Of a DNA stretch of 64,000 bases, positions 37,042-48,188 are shown piece after piece (within the stretch, counting starts at the first letter, position 1; the number at the start of each line of letters is the position of its first letter). Below the pieces are notes generated by a model. That model was not told the origin of the DNA and did not search any database. It worked only from the letters and a program-made list of their open reading frames with translations. A program made the position numbers and the translations under genes. The DNA comes from Planctomycetota bacterium (GTDB taxonomy: Bacteria > Planctomycetota > UBA8742 > UBA2392). The DNA is taken from assembly GCA_027493625.1 (NCBI GenBank), contig JAOSKM010000002.1, positions 1-64,000 on the forward strand, written 5' to 3'.

Positions 37042-40000
37042 GTCGCCGGGGCACCAACTCCCGGCGCGGATTGAAACTCGTATTGCGCGTGCCAGATGCC
37101 GTGGCCGGTCGTCGCCGGGGCACCAACTCCCGGCGCGGATTGAAACGCGAACTCGGCGCTCAGCTCCGCCATGCGCTCGAGTCGCCGGGGGCACCAACTC
37201 CCGGCGCGGATTGAAACGCGTCAAGGAAGCCGTCGATGTCAGCGAACTCGGTGGTCGCCGGGGGCACCAACTCCCGGCGCGGATTGAAACTGCTGCTCAC
37301 GTTCGCGCTCTGCGCGGCGTTCCTGTCGCCGGGGGCACCAACTCCCGGCGCGGATTGAAACACATCGGCGGGGCAGACCCGGTCGTGCAGATCCTGTCGC
37401 CGGGGGCACCAACTCCCGGCGCGGATTGAAACCTTACCGAGCGACACATCCGCACGTGTCGCGAGCGTCGCCGGGGCACCAACTCCCGGCGCGGATTGAA
37501 ACAACGAGAACCCCAGCGCGGTTCCTGAGGAAATCCGGTCGCCGGGGGCACCAACTCCCGGCGCGGATTGAAACGGCGTCAAGGCCATCGGCGACACACA
37601 GTTCGGCGGTCGCCGGGGGCACCAACTCCCGGCGCGGATTGAAACTTTTGAAGGGCAGATACGTCTGGCGAAAGGCGGGGTCGCCGGGGGCACCAACTCC
37701 CGGCGCGGATTGAAACTTCTTGCGGCCCTTGCCGATGGGGGATGCGCCGAGTCGCCGGGGGCACCAACTCCCGGCGCGGATTGAAACATCACCACGCGGC
37801 CGCTCACGCCCCTGGTGCGGTGTCGCCGGGGGCACCAACTCCCGGCGCGGATTGAAACCTCGGCGCCGGCGCCCTCGGCCGCGGCGGCGGCCGTCGCCGG
37901 GGCACCAACTCCCGGCGCGGATTGAAACTTCTTGCTCACGGTCTGTCTCCTGTGCAAAGGGTCGTCGCCGGGGGCACCAACTCCCGGCGCGGATTGAAAC
38001 GCCGTCACCTACCCGCGCATCCTGAAGGCGCTGGTCGCCGGGGGCACCAACTCCCGGCGCGGATTGAAACAACGAAGGCGCGCTGATCGAAAGCACGGCG
38101 GGAACGTCGCCGGGGGCACCAACTCCCGGCGCGGATTGAAACGGCGCAACGGCAAGCAGCTGTACCGCGTGCAGCCGATGTCGCCGGGGGCACCAACTCC
38201 CGGCGCGGATTGAAACAACAGGTAGCGTGGCAACGGCAGCGACAACGGCGTCGCCGGGGGCACCAACTCCCGGCGCGGATTGAAACATCATCGGCAACAA
38301 CAGCAACGGCCTGGCCATGGTCGCCGGGGGCACCAACTCCCGGCGCGGATTGAAACACCGCATGGCCGATTACGCCGAACGTGGACTTCACGTCGCCGGG
38401 GGCACCAACTCCCGGCGCGGATTGAAACACCTCCACGACGTACCAGCCGAAGCCCTACCCCGTCGCCGGGGGCACCAACTCCCGGCGCGGATTGAAACCC
38501 GAAACCGCAATAAGTGTCACGGCTGTGTAAATGTCGCCGGGGGCACCAACTCCCGGCGCGGATTGAAACCGCCTGAGCATCAACCCCAAGCCCCATGAGT
38601 TATGTCGCCGGGGGCACCAACTCCCGGCGCGGATTGAAACCGTGGCGCCGCGCAGAACTATGTAGGCGATTTTGTCGCCGGGGGCACCAACTCCCGGCGC
38701 GGATTGAAACCCTGACCACGGTTGCCGTTCGCCTCTGACCGAGTCGCCGGGGGCACCAACTCCCGGCGCGGATTGAAACAGCGTCTCAGTCCCTGCCGGG
38801 ACCAACATCGTCGTCGCCGGGGGCACCAACTCCCGGCGCGGATTGAAACTTCAAGTCGGGGATTTATCAGGCAGTGGCGACGGTCGTCGCCGGGGGCACC
38901 AACTCCCGGCGCGGATTGAAACTTCTGCCCGAACCGCCAGCACCTGCGGACGGCTGTCGCCGGGGCACCAACTCCCGGCGCGGATTGAAACCCCTCGGTG
39001 TTATCCAGCTCGTTCTTGCCGACGGTCGCCGGGGGCACCAACTCCCGGCGCGGATTGAAACCGCGCGCCTATGCCAAGCTCGCCATCCGCATACTGTCGC
39101 CGGGGGCACCAACTCCCGGCGCGGATTGAAACATCGACGGAGGCTGGACCGAACAGGAGCCAACCAAGTCGCCGGGGGCACCAACTCCCGGCGCGGATTG
39201 AAACCTCGAAAAGCCGAACCAGAGCACCGCGACCTATGTCGCCGGGGGCACCAACTCCCGGCGCGGATTGAAACAATTTGCCGAACTGCCATGAGTCCCA
39301 ACCGCCCGTCGCCGGGGGCACCAACTCCCGGCGCGGATTGAAACCCCAAGGGCGGCGGCACATGGCGCACGGGCTGGTGTCGCCGGGGGCACCAACTCCC
39401 GGCGCGGATTGAAACATCAGGATGTCTTTGATCTGGCCGCCGCTTGGGCGTCGCCGGGGGCACCAACTCCCGGCGCGGATTGAAACCTCACCCCCGAACA
39501 ACTTGTGCAAACCCAGCTTGTCGCCGGGGGCACCAACTCCCGGCGCGGATTGAAACGGTGTTCGCTTGGTGGACGCGGGCTAGGGTCATGTCGCCGGGGG
39601 CACCAACTCCCGGCGCGGATTGAAACGGGATCTCGCGGATTACTTCGCAAGAGTCGCCACGGTCGCCGGGGGCACCAACTCCCGGCGCGGATTGAAACCT
39701 CGACGCTACGCTGGATGAGGCGCAGATACGCGGTCGCCGGGGGCACCAACTCCCGGCGCGGATTGAAACTGTCGCGCAGCAGGGCCAGCGGCAGGCCGGT
39801 GGTGTCGCCGGGGGCACCAACTCCCGGCGCGGATTGAAACGTGGGGCGTGCGCTGCACCGAGCGCAGGGCGCGCAGGTCGCCGGGGGCACCAACTCCCGG
39901 CGCGGATTGAAACTCGCAGACGATGGTGTTGGCGTTGCCCGCGTCATGTCGCCGGGGGCACCAACTCCCGGCGCGGATTGAAACTGCCGTGTTACCCGTC

Positions 40001-41885
40001 CGGTTGGCTTGCGATAGCCCGTCGCCGGGGGCACCAACTCCCGGCGCGGATTGAAACATTTCCGACGACTCCACGATCAGCAGGTACACGCCCGTCGCCG
40101 GGGGCACCAACTCCCGGCGCGGATTGAAACGCGCTTGCACCATGCGATTGCGTCGGCGACAAGTCGCCGGGGGCACCAACTCCCGGCGCGGATTGAAACT
40201 CACTCTCTTTCTCGGGCTGTTGACCCGTCAAGGTCGCCGGGGGCACCAACTCCCGGCGCGGATTGAAACTCCACGAACAACACCGCGATCACGGCCGCTG
40301 CGGCGTCGCCGGGGGCACCAACTCCCGGCGCGGATTGAAACTTCACGTACAGGTCCATCGCCTCTTCGCTCTTGAGTCGCCGGGGGCACCAACTCCCGGC
40401 GCGGATTGAAACCGCCATCTCCATGACCTTGGGCGTGATCCGCGTGTCGCCGGGGGCACCAACTCCCGGCGCGGATTGAAACATCGAGGCGGGCAACGTC
40501 TGGATTCCCGACTCCGGTCGCCGGGGGCACCAACTCCCGGCGCGGATTGAAACCGCTGCGCCGCCACCCAATCAATAACATCAAGGGTCGCCGGGGGCAC
40601 CAACTCCCGGCGCGGATTGAAACCACGGGGCGGTCCACGATAACAACCGGCGCGACGTCGCCGGGGGCACCAACTCCCGGCGCGGATTGAAACATCCGCA
40701 TGGCGGGAAGGTATCTCACGGGCTGCGGTCGCCGGGGGCACCAACTCCCGGCGCGGATTGAAACAACCTAGCCAACCTGAACCTCACAGTCACCATGTCG
40801 CCGGGGGCACCAACTCCCGGCGCGGATTGAAACGTCCACAGCGCCAGCGTCCGACGGATCACCTGAAGTCGCCGGGGGCACCAACTCCCGGCGCGGATTG
40901 AAACATCCACCCAATCTCCATACACACACCGGCCCAGCGTCGCCGGGGGCACCAACTCCCGGCGCGGATTGAAACGTTGAGCATTGCAGCGGCTCGCTTG
41001 TCGAGGGCACGTCGCCGGGGGCACCAACTCCCGGCGCGGATTGAAACGCGTTTGCCTGTGCTGCTTGCCGATAGGCTTGGGTCGCCGGGGGCACCAACTC
41101 CCGGCGCGGATTGAAACGTTCACGACACCGTAGACCACGCGACCGAGTACGTGTCGCCGGGGGCACCAACTCCCGGCGCGGATTGAAACCTCCGGGCATG
41201 ACCAAGTCGCGCCTTGTCAGCGGGTCGCCGGGGGCACCAACTCCCGGCGCGGATTGAAACGTGATGCCCACGACGTGCGCCTTATACTGCGCGAGTCGCC
41301 GGGGGCACCAACTCCCGGCGCGGATTGAAACAGTACTTCCCCCACCGTGCGCCCCGTAGACGCCGTCGCCGGGGGCACCAACTCCCGGCGCGGATTGAAA
41401 CTTTTGCTTCGCTATTGCCATAGCGTTTGTGTTGGTCGCCGGGGCACCAACTCCCGGCGCGGATTGAAACAACGTGGTGTCGTTGGGGATCAGTACCAGC
41501 AGGTGTCGCCGGGGGCACCAACTCCCGGCGCGGATTGAAACGTTACGGTCGTTACGTCACGCACAGCGTTACGCGTCGCCGGGGGCACCAACTCCCGGCG
41601 CGGATTGAAACAAGTACCTGCTCGACCAGGTGCGTTTCCGGGGCGGGTCGCCGGGGGCACCAACTCCCGGCGCGGATTGAAACGACTGACATAGCTCGCA
41701 ACCACAACCGGGCGGGCGTCGCCGGGGGCACCAACTCCCGGCGCGGATTGAAACCCGCAAAGTCACCGTGAAGGATGTCCGCGAACGCGTCGCCGGGGGC
41801 ACCAACTCCCGGCGCGGATTGAAACATGCAGCAGCGACAGCTCCGCCGGCGGCATGGGTCGTCGCCGGGGGAACGCGCGAGAAAC
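37042..41885 (+). CRISPR. type I-C CRISPR array, about 68 repeats plus a degenerate terminal repeat
   Basis: The 37-nt repeat begins GTCGCCGGGGGCACCAAC and ends TCCCGGCGCGGATTGAAAC. Its CGCCGGG/CCCGGCG stem and GATTGAAAC tail are standard for type I-C. I count 68 complete copies (plus or minus one) between 37042 and 41825, with spacers of about 33-36 nt. Six copies (numbers 1, 2, 7, 13, 28 and 63) have four Gs instead of five and are 36 nt. The last unit at 41861-41885 keeps only GTCGCCGGGGG and GAAAC around a changed middle, marking the trailer end. The size implies long active acquisition. I found no obvious repeated spacer by eye. Confidence 0.98.
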
Positions 41886-42007
41886 AGCAGCTTTGCTTGA
41901 CCGCCCAAGAAATTTTACACATCCGGCAACCACACTCTTGACCGTCGGCAAATAATTATGTTTTGTTTTCAGCAGTTCATATTGCCGCAAAGCAATCGTG
42001 GGGGTGC

Positions 42008-42745
42008 ATGAAAAAAGCAGCCGAAACATCCTTTGCCGCCACAGTCCACAAGCTACTGAACGAGCGCGGGTGGAAGCAGGGCGACCTCGCGACACGGGCT
42101 GAACTCGATGCCGGGGTTTTGTCTCGCTTGCTGAAGGCCCGCCGCGAGCCGTCACTGGAGCATTGCCTTGCCTTAGCGCGGGCATTGGACATGCCAGCCT
42201 TGGAGTTTCTCGCTCTTGCAGGCCTCCCGCACCTTGCTAAGGAACTTGTTCCCGTCGCCCAGTTCCGTGAGTTGGAACGTGCCCACCTGGATCTGCTGAA
42301 GAACGCGAGTCAGTTTGAGGCGCACAATGCTTCACTTGAAGCCGAACTGAAAACCTCACAACGTAAAACTGGCGAAGCAATGGTCCAACTTGAGCAGTTG
42401 AGGGCAACCTACCGCGAACACTCCGAATCGGCAGAGCGGGCAAAACGCCTGGAGATGGACAACACTCAACTCATGGCTCGCGTGGACCAATTGGAAAGAG
42501 AGCTGCGCACAAAGGCAAGCCAATGCCGCCAGTTGGAAGTATCGTTGGACCAAGCCAACGCCGCCACCATGCACAACTATCGTTGCTCCGCTGAGCGTGA
42601 CCGCATCATTGAGCAGCTTCGACAGCAGCTCACGCGTATAGCTGGCGACAAGGCCGCCGCAGGCTGGGTTGGGGCCTTGCTCGGAGCGATTACAATGGCT
42701 GTCATTGCCGGGGTCGTAGCCGGACCGGCCAGCGAGCGGAGGTAG
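42008..42745 (+). CDS. membrane-anchored XRE-family HTH / coiled-coil protein
   Basis: ATG 42008 begins MKKAAETSFAATVHKLLNER. Residues about 8-65 form an XRE helix-turn-helix (GWKQGDLATRAELDAGVLSR, LLKARREPSLEHCLALARAL). Residues about 85-205 are a long coiled coil (ELERAHLDLLKNASQFEAHN, RVDQLERELRTKASQCRQLE). One transmembrane helix ends the protein (AAGWVGALLGAITMAVIAGV). A DNA-binding N-terminus and a membrane-anchored C-terminus in one 245-residue protein is unusual. It lies 3 bp ahead of the TIR gene, whose ribosome-binding site is inside its last codons, so the two form an operon. It may be a sensor or membrane-tethered repressor for the TIR effector; the role is inferred. Confidence 0.8.
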   Translation: MKKAAETSFAATVHKLLNERGWKQGDLATRAELDAGVLSRLLKARREPSLEHCLALARALDMPALEFLALAGLPHLAKELVPVAQFRELERAHLDLLKNASQFEAHNASLEAELKTSQRKTGEAMVQLEQLRATYREHSESAERAKRLEMDNTQLMARVDQLERELRTKASQCRQLEVSLDQANAATMHNYRCSAERDRIIEQLRQQLTRIAGDKAAAGWVGALLGAITMAVIAGVVAGPASERR

Positions 42746-42748
42746 TTC

Positions 42749-44433
42749 ATGCCGAACTCGACAACGGAGACAAGAAAGGCCCCTATGCGGCACACCGCAC
42801 AACCCTGCCCATACGACGTGGCGCTGTCCTTCGCAGGAGAGAATCGAGACTTGGCACGAACCCTTGCGGAAGGGCTACGCGCCGCCGGATTTCACGTATT
42901 CTTCGATGAATTCGAGCGCGTCAGGTTGTGGGGGCCAATCTTCAAGAAGAGCTGGGCAGCGTGTACCTCGAGGAGGCGCGGTACTGCATCGTATTGGTGT
43001 CGGAACACTACTTGCAGAAGGAGTGGACGAACCATGAACGTCAAGCCGCCCTGGCAAGGTCGATCAAGGCGCGTTCCAACACAGTTCTCGCCATCAAATT
43101 GGACGAATCTGAACTTCCGGGGCTGTTGCCCACCATAGGCTATGTCGATGCCAAGAACTTCACCGCTCTCCAGATCGTAGAGCTCGCAGTACAGAAGTTA
43201 CGAACATTAACACCTGACCGCCCTGCTGACGTCCTCCCTGCTGTCGAAAACAGAACAACTGCCTCGGCCGAAATTGAGCCTGCCGACAAAGACGCACCGC
43301 TCGATGAGGTCGAGGCGACGAATGCGCTCATGGCCGTGCTCAATCAACGGTACGGGACAAGCATTGGCGTGGAATGGGACCAGCGACCAACTCCGGAGCG
43401 GCGCTATCGACTCAACATCGTCTTGGCGTTAATCGTGGCTCTACAGCCTGACGAGGTATTCGGATGCCCATATCAGGGAGACTACGGTCAAAAGCTCTTT
43501 GTTCACACGTTCAAGCGCGGGAGATTCCGGGACAAGGCCAAGAACTTCAACTCCAACCTACCGTTAGCAAAACTCAAGGTCGGCAATCGAACTCTCTACC
43601 TCTACCTGAACCCGCTCATTTTAACCACCACGCGCACTGGGTCTTCACTGGTCGCCATTCTCGATCAAGACCTCAGCAATGACGGTCGGGAAATAGACTG
43701 GGAAAACGACAACTGCCTTCTGTTCGCGGACGCGTACCGGGACGATCCAAACAGTGGAGAACGCGAGAGCCTGAAGGCTTTCAAGGCCATTCCGGTACCA
43801 CACCATTTGTTTTGTCATCAAACTCTCTACTCCAAAGAGTCGCGACTTGCCGAAAGCAACGGTTTTCAAGTGTTGCCCCACATAGACACGTTAGGGCGTG
43901 CACTTGCCGCATGGCGGACCATCATAGCCGACAACCCACAACTCCGGCCTCGTCAGGAGAGTGCAGGCCTCGTACAGAGGCCACAATCCGTCCATCCTGA
44001 CATCGAGATCAAGACTGGCTTCAAACGGTGGAACAAGTTCAACCAGCAACACCACGACTATGAACTGCAAGTCGGCTTCCTCAACAATGGTCTCATCGAC
44101 ATAGATCGCTGGCGTGCCGAGGTGTACCTCCCCCGCATGGTTGTACTTCCACAACTCCAGCCAAAAACCACAACGCCGGAGGCTTCCGGCCTGTCCAAGA
44201 CGCACTGCACTTTCCTATTTGGAAGTGAGTTCCGCAAACAAGCAGGGATCGAGCACAGGCTGCTGCGCGGGCACAACCTGCGCCTCCATCCCATAAGGTA
44301 CTTCGTCAACCAGCGCATGTATTACGACCAACAGTTTGTCTTCAGTCTGCCTGTTCGAATTGTCCTCTACATCGACGGCAAACAACCGATCATCTTCGAG
44401 AAGCCTTTCGGCTCGAACTTCGAGAACTTCTGA
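42749..44433 (+). pseudogene. TIR-domain protein, one frameshift in a G-run
   Basis: ATG 42749 follows GGAGGTAGTTC. The TIR domain (residues about 24-150) begins YDVALSFAGENRDLARTLAE and HVFFDEFERVRLWG. At the G5 run 42930-42934 one base is missing; the next frame continues ANLQEELGSVYLEEARYCIV, SEHYLQKEWTNHERQAALAR and LLPTIGYVDAKNF. This is the bacterial TIR type with an LWG...EEL motif that holds the catalytic Glu. About 380 further residues show no domain I recognise; the last part (KTGFKRWNKFNQQHHDYELQ, RMYYDQQFVFSLPVRIVLYI) looks like a beta-sandwich. TIR enzymes cleave NAD or make nucleotide signals in defence. The new C-terminus may be the sensor. Confidence 0.75.
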
Positions 44434-44460
44434 CTACAGTTCCACACGTGGACATGGTTC

Positions 44461-44677
44461 GCCTTCCCCGCACACGCGGGGGTGAACCGTATTGCACCTG
44501 AGAGTTCCTGAACCGGCACCTGGCCTTCCCCGCACACGCGGGGGTGAACCGTATTGCACCTGAGAGTTCCTGAACCGGCACCTGGCCTTCCCCGCACACG
44601 CGGGGGTGAACCGGTTCTGGACCGCGGCTAAATGAAGCTGGTAGAGCCTTCCCCGCACAGGTGTGTGCACGAAACGG
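44461..44677 (+). CRISPR. orphan type I-E-like mini-array with a duplicated spacer
   Basis: Three identical 29-nt repeats, beginning GCCTTCCCCGCACACG and ending CGGGGGTGAACCG, lie at 44461-44489, 44523-44551 and 44585-44613. The palindromic CCCCGC...GCGGGG core and ACCG end are type I-E features. Spacers 1 and 2 (44490-44522 and 44552-44584) are identical 33-mers beginning TATTGCACCTGAGAG; spacer 3 is 32 nt. A fourth repeat at 44646 keeps only its first 14 nt. No type I-E cas genes are in the window. The first repeat starts 27 bp after the TIR stop, leaving no room for a usual leader. Confidence 0.9.
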
Positions 44678-44873
44678 TCAGCCTTCCGAAGCAAACCCGC
44701 CTTTCTACTTTGTCCGGCCTTCAATCAACGTTTCTTGGGCAGCTATTCGCGACACAAAGTACCGAAACGCCACGTAGGTGGCTGTAAAAACTGCCAGTCC
44801 AAGAAAAAAGGGCGACGAGGTATGGCGCGCGGTTGAGCAATTTGCGGTACATGGTCTACGGCCAAATTGAAAC

Positions 44874-47800
44874 TCACCTCAGTGATAAGCGCGTCGGCTC
44901 GCCGGACATAGTAAACACCCAAACGGCGTCAATAGTTGCAACTACCACAATCTGCGGCGTTGAAGCAACGGCCATAGAGATACACTGTTCTCCTATGTCG
45001 GCGGGAACCGGTAGCTGCGTATTTCCCTCCTGGGTCACCCGGTGTAGTTCGTAGCCCGCGTCTTTGGAGTCTGATGTCGTGTCTTCCCAACGAAGCAACA
45101 CGCCTCCTTCCGTGCCTGCAGTGTCGGTTGCTGCCGCAACTATCGTCCATCGGCGGCCCACGTTGAGGGTGACCTGATTGGCTGTGATGGGCATTGGAGC
45201 AACCAAACTGACGTTGTCGCTGGCGTTCGCGATTTTCCACCTGCGTGCCATCGAGTCTACTGAGCCACTGTCAGGGGGTATGAGCATGTTCCTGTTTCGC
45301 TCGGTCTTAAAGTCCGCCGGGTCAAGCACCCACGTATGTTCATTCGCCCAGTACACAAGTTGCTCGCCATCCCTCCATACGTGCGGTTTATCAGGCGGCA
45401 TCACAAAGTGCGACCACTGGCGCCGCGTTCCCGATATGAAGCCGATTGCGTTGTTGACATTTACAATGACCCCGTGGTCAGTGGGTATCAACTGGTGCAC
45501 ATCTGTCATAGCTCCTCGGTACTCGGTTGTGGAGGGCAGCCATCGGATTCTTTCCCAACTCGAGCCTTGGATTGTCGCGACTCCTCGTTGGTCGCCTACA
45601 AGCAGGTGATCATCAAATGCCAAAGTAACCATGGCGTCCCGGCACAACGAGCTGCCCGCTCCATCAACCAACACTTCCCATGAAGCTCCGTCGGACAAGA
45701 GAAGTTCGCAGCGCAGCAACCCTCCTGTCGTGCCGACGTAAATCCAGTTGGAATCGGCAGCGACACAATGAACCTGGTTAATCTGCAGGGGGTGTGATCG
45801 TTCCCACGGCCAATGTTCCCTACTCCAGGCCACCCACGAACACCTCCCATGTAGGGGCTCCGGTGCACGTACTCCGCCGCTCCTGCCGCCTGCAATCAGA
45901 AAGTACCCAAGCACAAGCGACAGCATGGAGACGGCCAATCCAATAAAGGCATATCGCCGCCACATTCTGTTTCTCAGCCACAGAGGTCGATAACCCTGAG
46001 GCAGTTCCTTAGAGAAATGGACACGGCCAGCCAACTCACGAAGCTTTTCAACGCGATGCTCATACAGCGGATGGTAGTAGCCCAGTAGGTCTGACGTGTG
46101 AAAACTGAACCATCTGCGCATAGCCTCTTTTGCATGCACCAGCACCTTCATCAGTGGGGTTCTGCGAGGCCGCGGCATTTTCAACGAATTGAGCTTCACA
46201 AACTTGTTGAGAGCGTTTTGCCGTTCCGCTGAACTTGTGAGGGTCTGCATTCCAAACTTGTCGGCGAGGGATTCTTCTTCGTCGTAGTTCATGAAAGGAA
46301 CGAAGTAACCTGGGCCGGAGAAACTTAGTGCGCTCAAGGCCTCTGCGGGCACTTTTGCGGGCCAGGTCAGCAGGTGATACAATTCGTGGCTCAAGGCCCA
46401 CTTCGCATATGCCTGATCTTCAGGACCCATCGCGGAAAAGGCCACGTCGTGCCGCCACACCTTCGCGCATACAAGAATAGCCGGGTGGCCATTGATCCAG
46501 GTTGAGACTGTCTCCGGCTGCCCCTGGACTACTCTTACCTGTGCTCCGTCGAGTTTCTTGCACGACGAGAAAGGGATCGGTTTCTGTTGTTGGTTCAGTC
46601 GGCGAATCATCTGCAAGCGCCGCGCGACGCATGACAGAGGAAGGAACGTGGTGCAGGCTATCACCGGCAAGATTGGGAGAAACCACAGTAATTGCGCAAC
46701 GCCGATGGGGATGCCGTGGCCGTTTGCTCCTTCAATCAGCATTAGGCGCATCATCCTAATCAGCGCAAATGCATCCCAGTGCATGCCAACACCCGCCGAA
46801 ACCCAACCAAAAGTGAAGACTGCGACTGTGGACTGAATGACCAGCATCGCCGCCCACGACACTACGGCCCAACACCATAATCCCCGTTGCTGCGCGTGAG
46901 TCAGGCTAATGCGCGCTTCAAAGTCCCTTGCAGACTTTCCAGGTTGTAGTGCATCTGCAAATTTCCCATATTCTCTGTGGGCTCGCCGCATGGCAAGTAA
47001 TGTGGGAGTGACAGAGTACCACATTAGGGCGGTCAGCATGGCAAAAGCGATCAAGTAGATTGTGCGGATGGCTTCGCCGACCTCTGGGAATCCAGCCAAG
47101 TTGAACACATGCGGTAATTGGGTTGCGATTGACTCTTCGTCAAACGGTTCAGAAACTCCAAAATACTCTGGATCTTCATGGAGCGTTGGAAGCGCTGTCG
47201 CCACGTATGCCTGCGTGTCCGTACGAGGCATGTTCAGCATGTGTAGAACAGGCGATAACTGCTTGTCCGGCCAAGGGCCGGCGTAGTTCACGTTGAGAGC
47301 GGAAGCGACGAAGGCCAGCGCGATTTGGAGGATGGCCAGCATCATCAAGAAAGATATCACCGCTGTTGCGGATGCTTCGGCAAACACAAAACGCGAACGC
47401 AAAGCCAGCGCTGCTTGCCGTTGGATACGCGTGGTCCGGCCCAGAAACTTGCTCGACAAGAGCACCAAGGCGAGAATGCCGTAAAGTACGAGAGCTTCAG
47501 TTGGAGCGCGAATCGTCCACAAAGCGAAGAAACCAACCAGCGCCAAGACGCCACGTCCAACAAGCCCCCAATCCCCAAGCGCATCGCCGCCCGTACTGCT
47601 TCCTTCCACCATGACAGACGGGCTTGCCGTACTCGCGTTCCACTGGCCCCCGACGGTTGCGCAACGTTCAATCGAATCCCAAAACGACCGCACTGCATCT
47701 AGCTTTGCATAGCGTAAGAGAAGTAACGCTCCAACACCGGCGCACAACAGACAGAGGGGTAACGCGGCGAAAGTGCCAAGATGCAACAATACCTCACCGG

Positions 47801-48179
47801 TCCGCTTCACAGCGGCAGCAGAAAAGAGCAGCGGTGCTGCCAGCGACACCGCATACACTCCCCAAAGGAAGAATGCCGCGCACAGCAGTCGCGTGGCGTG
47901 AATTACCCAGCGTGCCCAAGAAGGGTCTATCGCTTGGTAGGTAATCCGTGCCGATAGCTGATCCGCTTGCGGTTCAGCCGTCTCCTGGATGCTCGGCTCA
48001 ACCGTTACGAGTAAGCGCGGGCGTAGCCAGCCGCGAGATGTGAACTGTATTCGCTTGTCGGCCTCGATTTGCTCCGTTGGGAGGGCGGCAAAGGTGTCCA
48101 GAAAATAGCTGCGAACAGCATCGCATACGATTTCCGGCGATTGGCTGATGTCGCGAACGCTTCGAGAATTCTTGCGCAC
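44874..48179 (-). CDS. giant membrane protein with M48-like zinc peptidase and C-terminal propeller-like domain
   Basis: An intact 1101-residue protein. The first 560 residues hold many transmembrane helices (ATRLLCAAFFLWGVYAVSLA, FAALPLCLLCAGVGALLLL, SATAVISFLMMLAILQIALA, and others). Near residue 597 is KWALSHELYHLLTWP, an HExxH zinc motif, and about 30 residues on YDEEESLADKFGMQ gives the third ligand, as in M48 peptidases. A further helix (FIGLAVSMLSLVLGYFLIAG) near 770 is followed by about 320 residues of beta-rich repeats (WIYVGTTGGLLRCELLLSDG, HLLVGDQRGVATIQG, VIVNVNNAIGFISG), probably a propeller. It follows an ECF sigma and anti-sigma gene in the same direction, so regulated proteolysis at the membrane is a plausible role. 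Confidence 0.75.
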   Translation of the reverse strand: MRKNSRSVRDISQSPEIVCDAVRSYFLDTFAALPTEQIEADKRIQFTSRGWLRPRLLVTVEPSIQETAEPQADQLSARITYQAIDPSWARWVIHATRLLCAAFFLWGVYAVSLAAPLLFSAAAVKRTGEVLLHLGTFAALPLCLLCAGVGALLLLRYAKLDAVRSFWDSIERCATVGGQWNASTASPSVMVEGSSTGGDALGDWGLVGRGVLALVGFFALWTIRAPTEALVLYGILALVLLSSKFLGRTTRIQRQAALALRSRFVFAEASATAVISFLMMLAILQIALAFVASALNVNYAGPWPDKQLSPVLHMLNMPRTDTQAYVATALPTLHEDPEYFGVSEPFDEESIATQLPHVFNLAGFPEVGEAIRTIYLIAFAMLTALMWYSVTPTLLAMRRAHREYGKFADALQPGKSARDFEARISLTHAQQRGLWCWAVVSWAAMLVIQSTVAVFTFGWVSAGVGMHWDAFALIRMMRLMLIEGANGHGIPIGVAQLLWFLPILPVIACTTFLPLSCVARRLQMIRRLNQQQKPIPFSSCKKLDGAQVRVVQGQPETVSTWINGHPAILVCAKVWRHDVAFSAMGPEDQAYAKWALSHELYHLLTWPAKVPAEALSALSFSGPGYFVPFMNYDEEESLADKFGMQTLTSSAERQNALNKFVKLNSLKMPRPRRTPLMKVLVHAKEAMRRWFSFHTSDLLGYYHPLYEHRVEKLRELAGRVHFSKELPQGYRPLWLRNRMWRRYAFIGLAVSMLSLVLGYFLIAGGRSGGVRAPEPLHGRCSWVAWSREHWPWERSHPLQINQVHCVAADSNWIYVGTTGGLLRCELLLSDGASWEVLVDGAGSSLCRDAMVTLAFDDHLLVGDQRGVATIQGSSWERIRWLPSTTEYRGAMTDVHQLIPTDHGVIVNVNNAIGFISGTRRQWSHFVMPPDKPHVWRDGEQLVYWANEHTWVLDPADFKTERNRNMLIPPDSGSVDSMARRWKIANASDNVSLVAPMPITANQVTLNVGRRWTIVAAATDTAGTEGGVLLRWEDTTSDSKDAGYELHRVTQEGNTQLPVPADIGEQCISMAVASTPQIVVVATIDAVWVFTMSGEPTRLSLR

Positions 48180-48188
48180 GCAACACCC

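Noticed and set aside
36900..41900. Dozens of reading frames on both strands through the CRISPR array, rich in repeated GTNSRRGLK or QSAPGVGAPGD
   Set aside because: They are translations of the CRISPR repeat with arbitrary spacers and have no independent coding evidence.
42930..42934. Programmed frameshifting in the TIR gene
   Set aside because: There is no slippery heptamer with a downstream structure, and the same missing-base pattern at G-runs occurs in unrelated genes, so an error or simple mutation is likelier.
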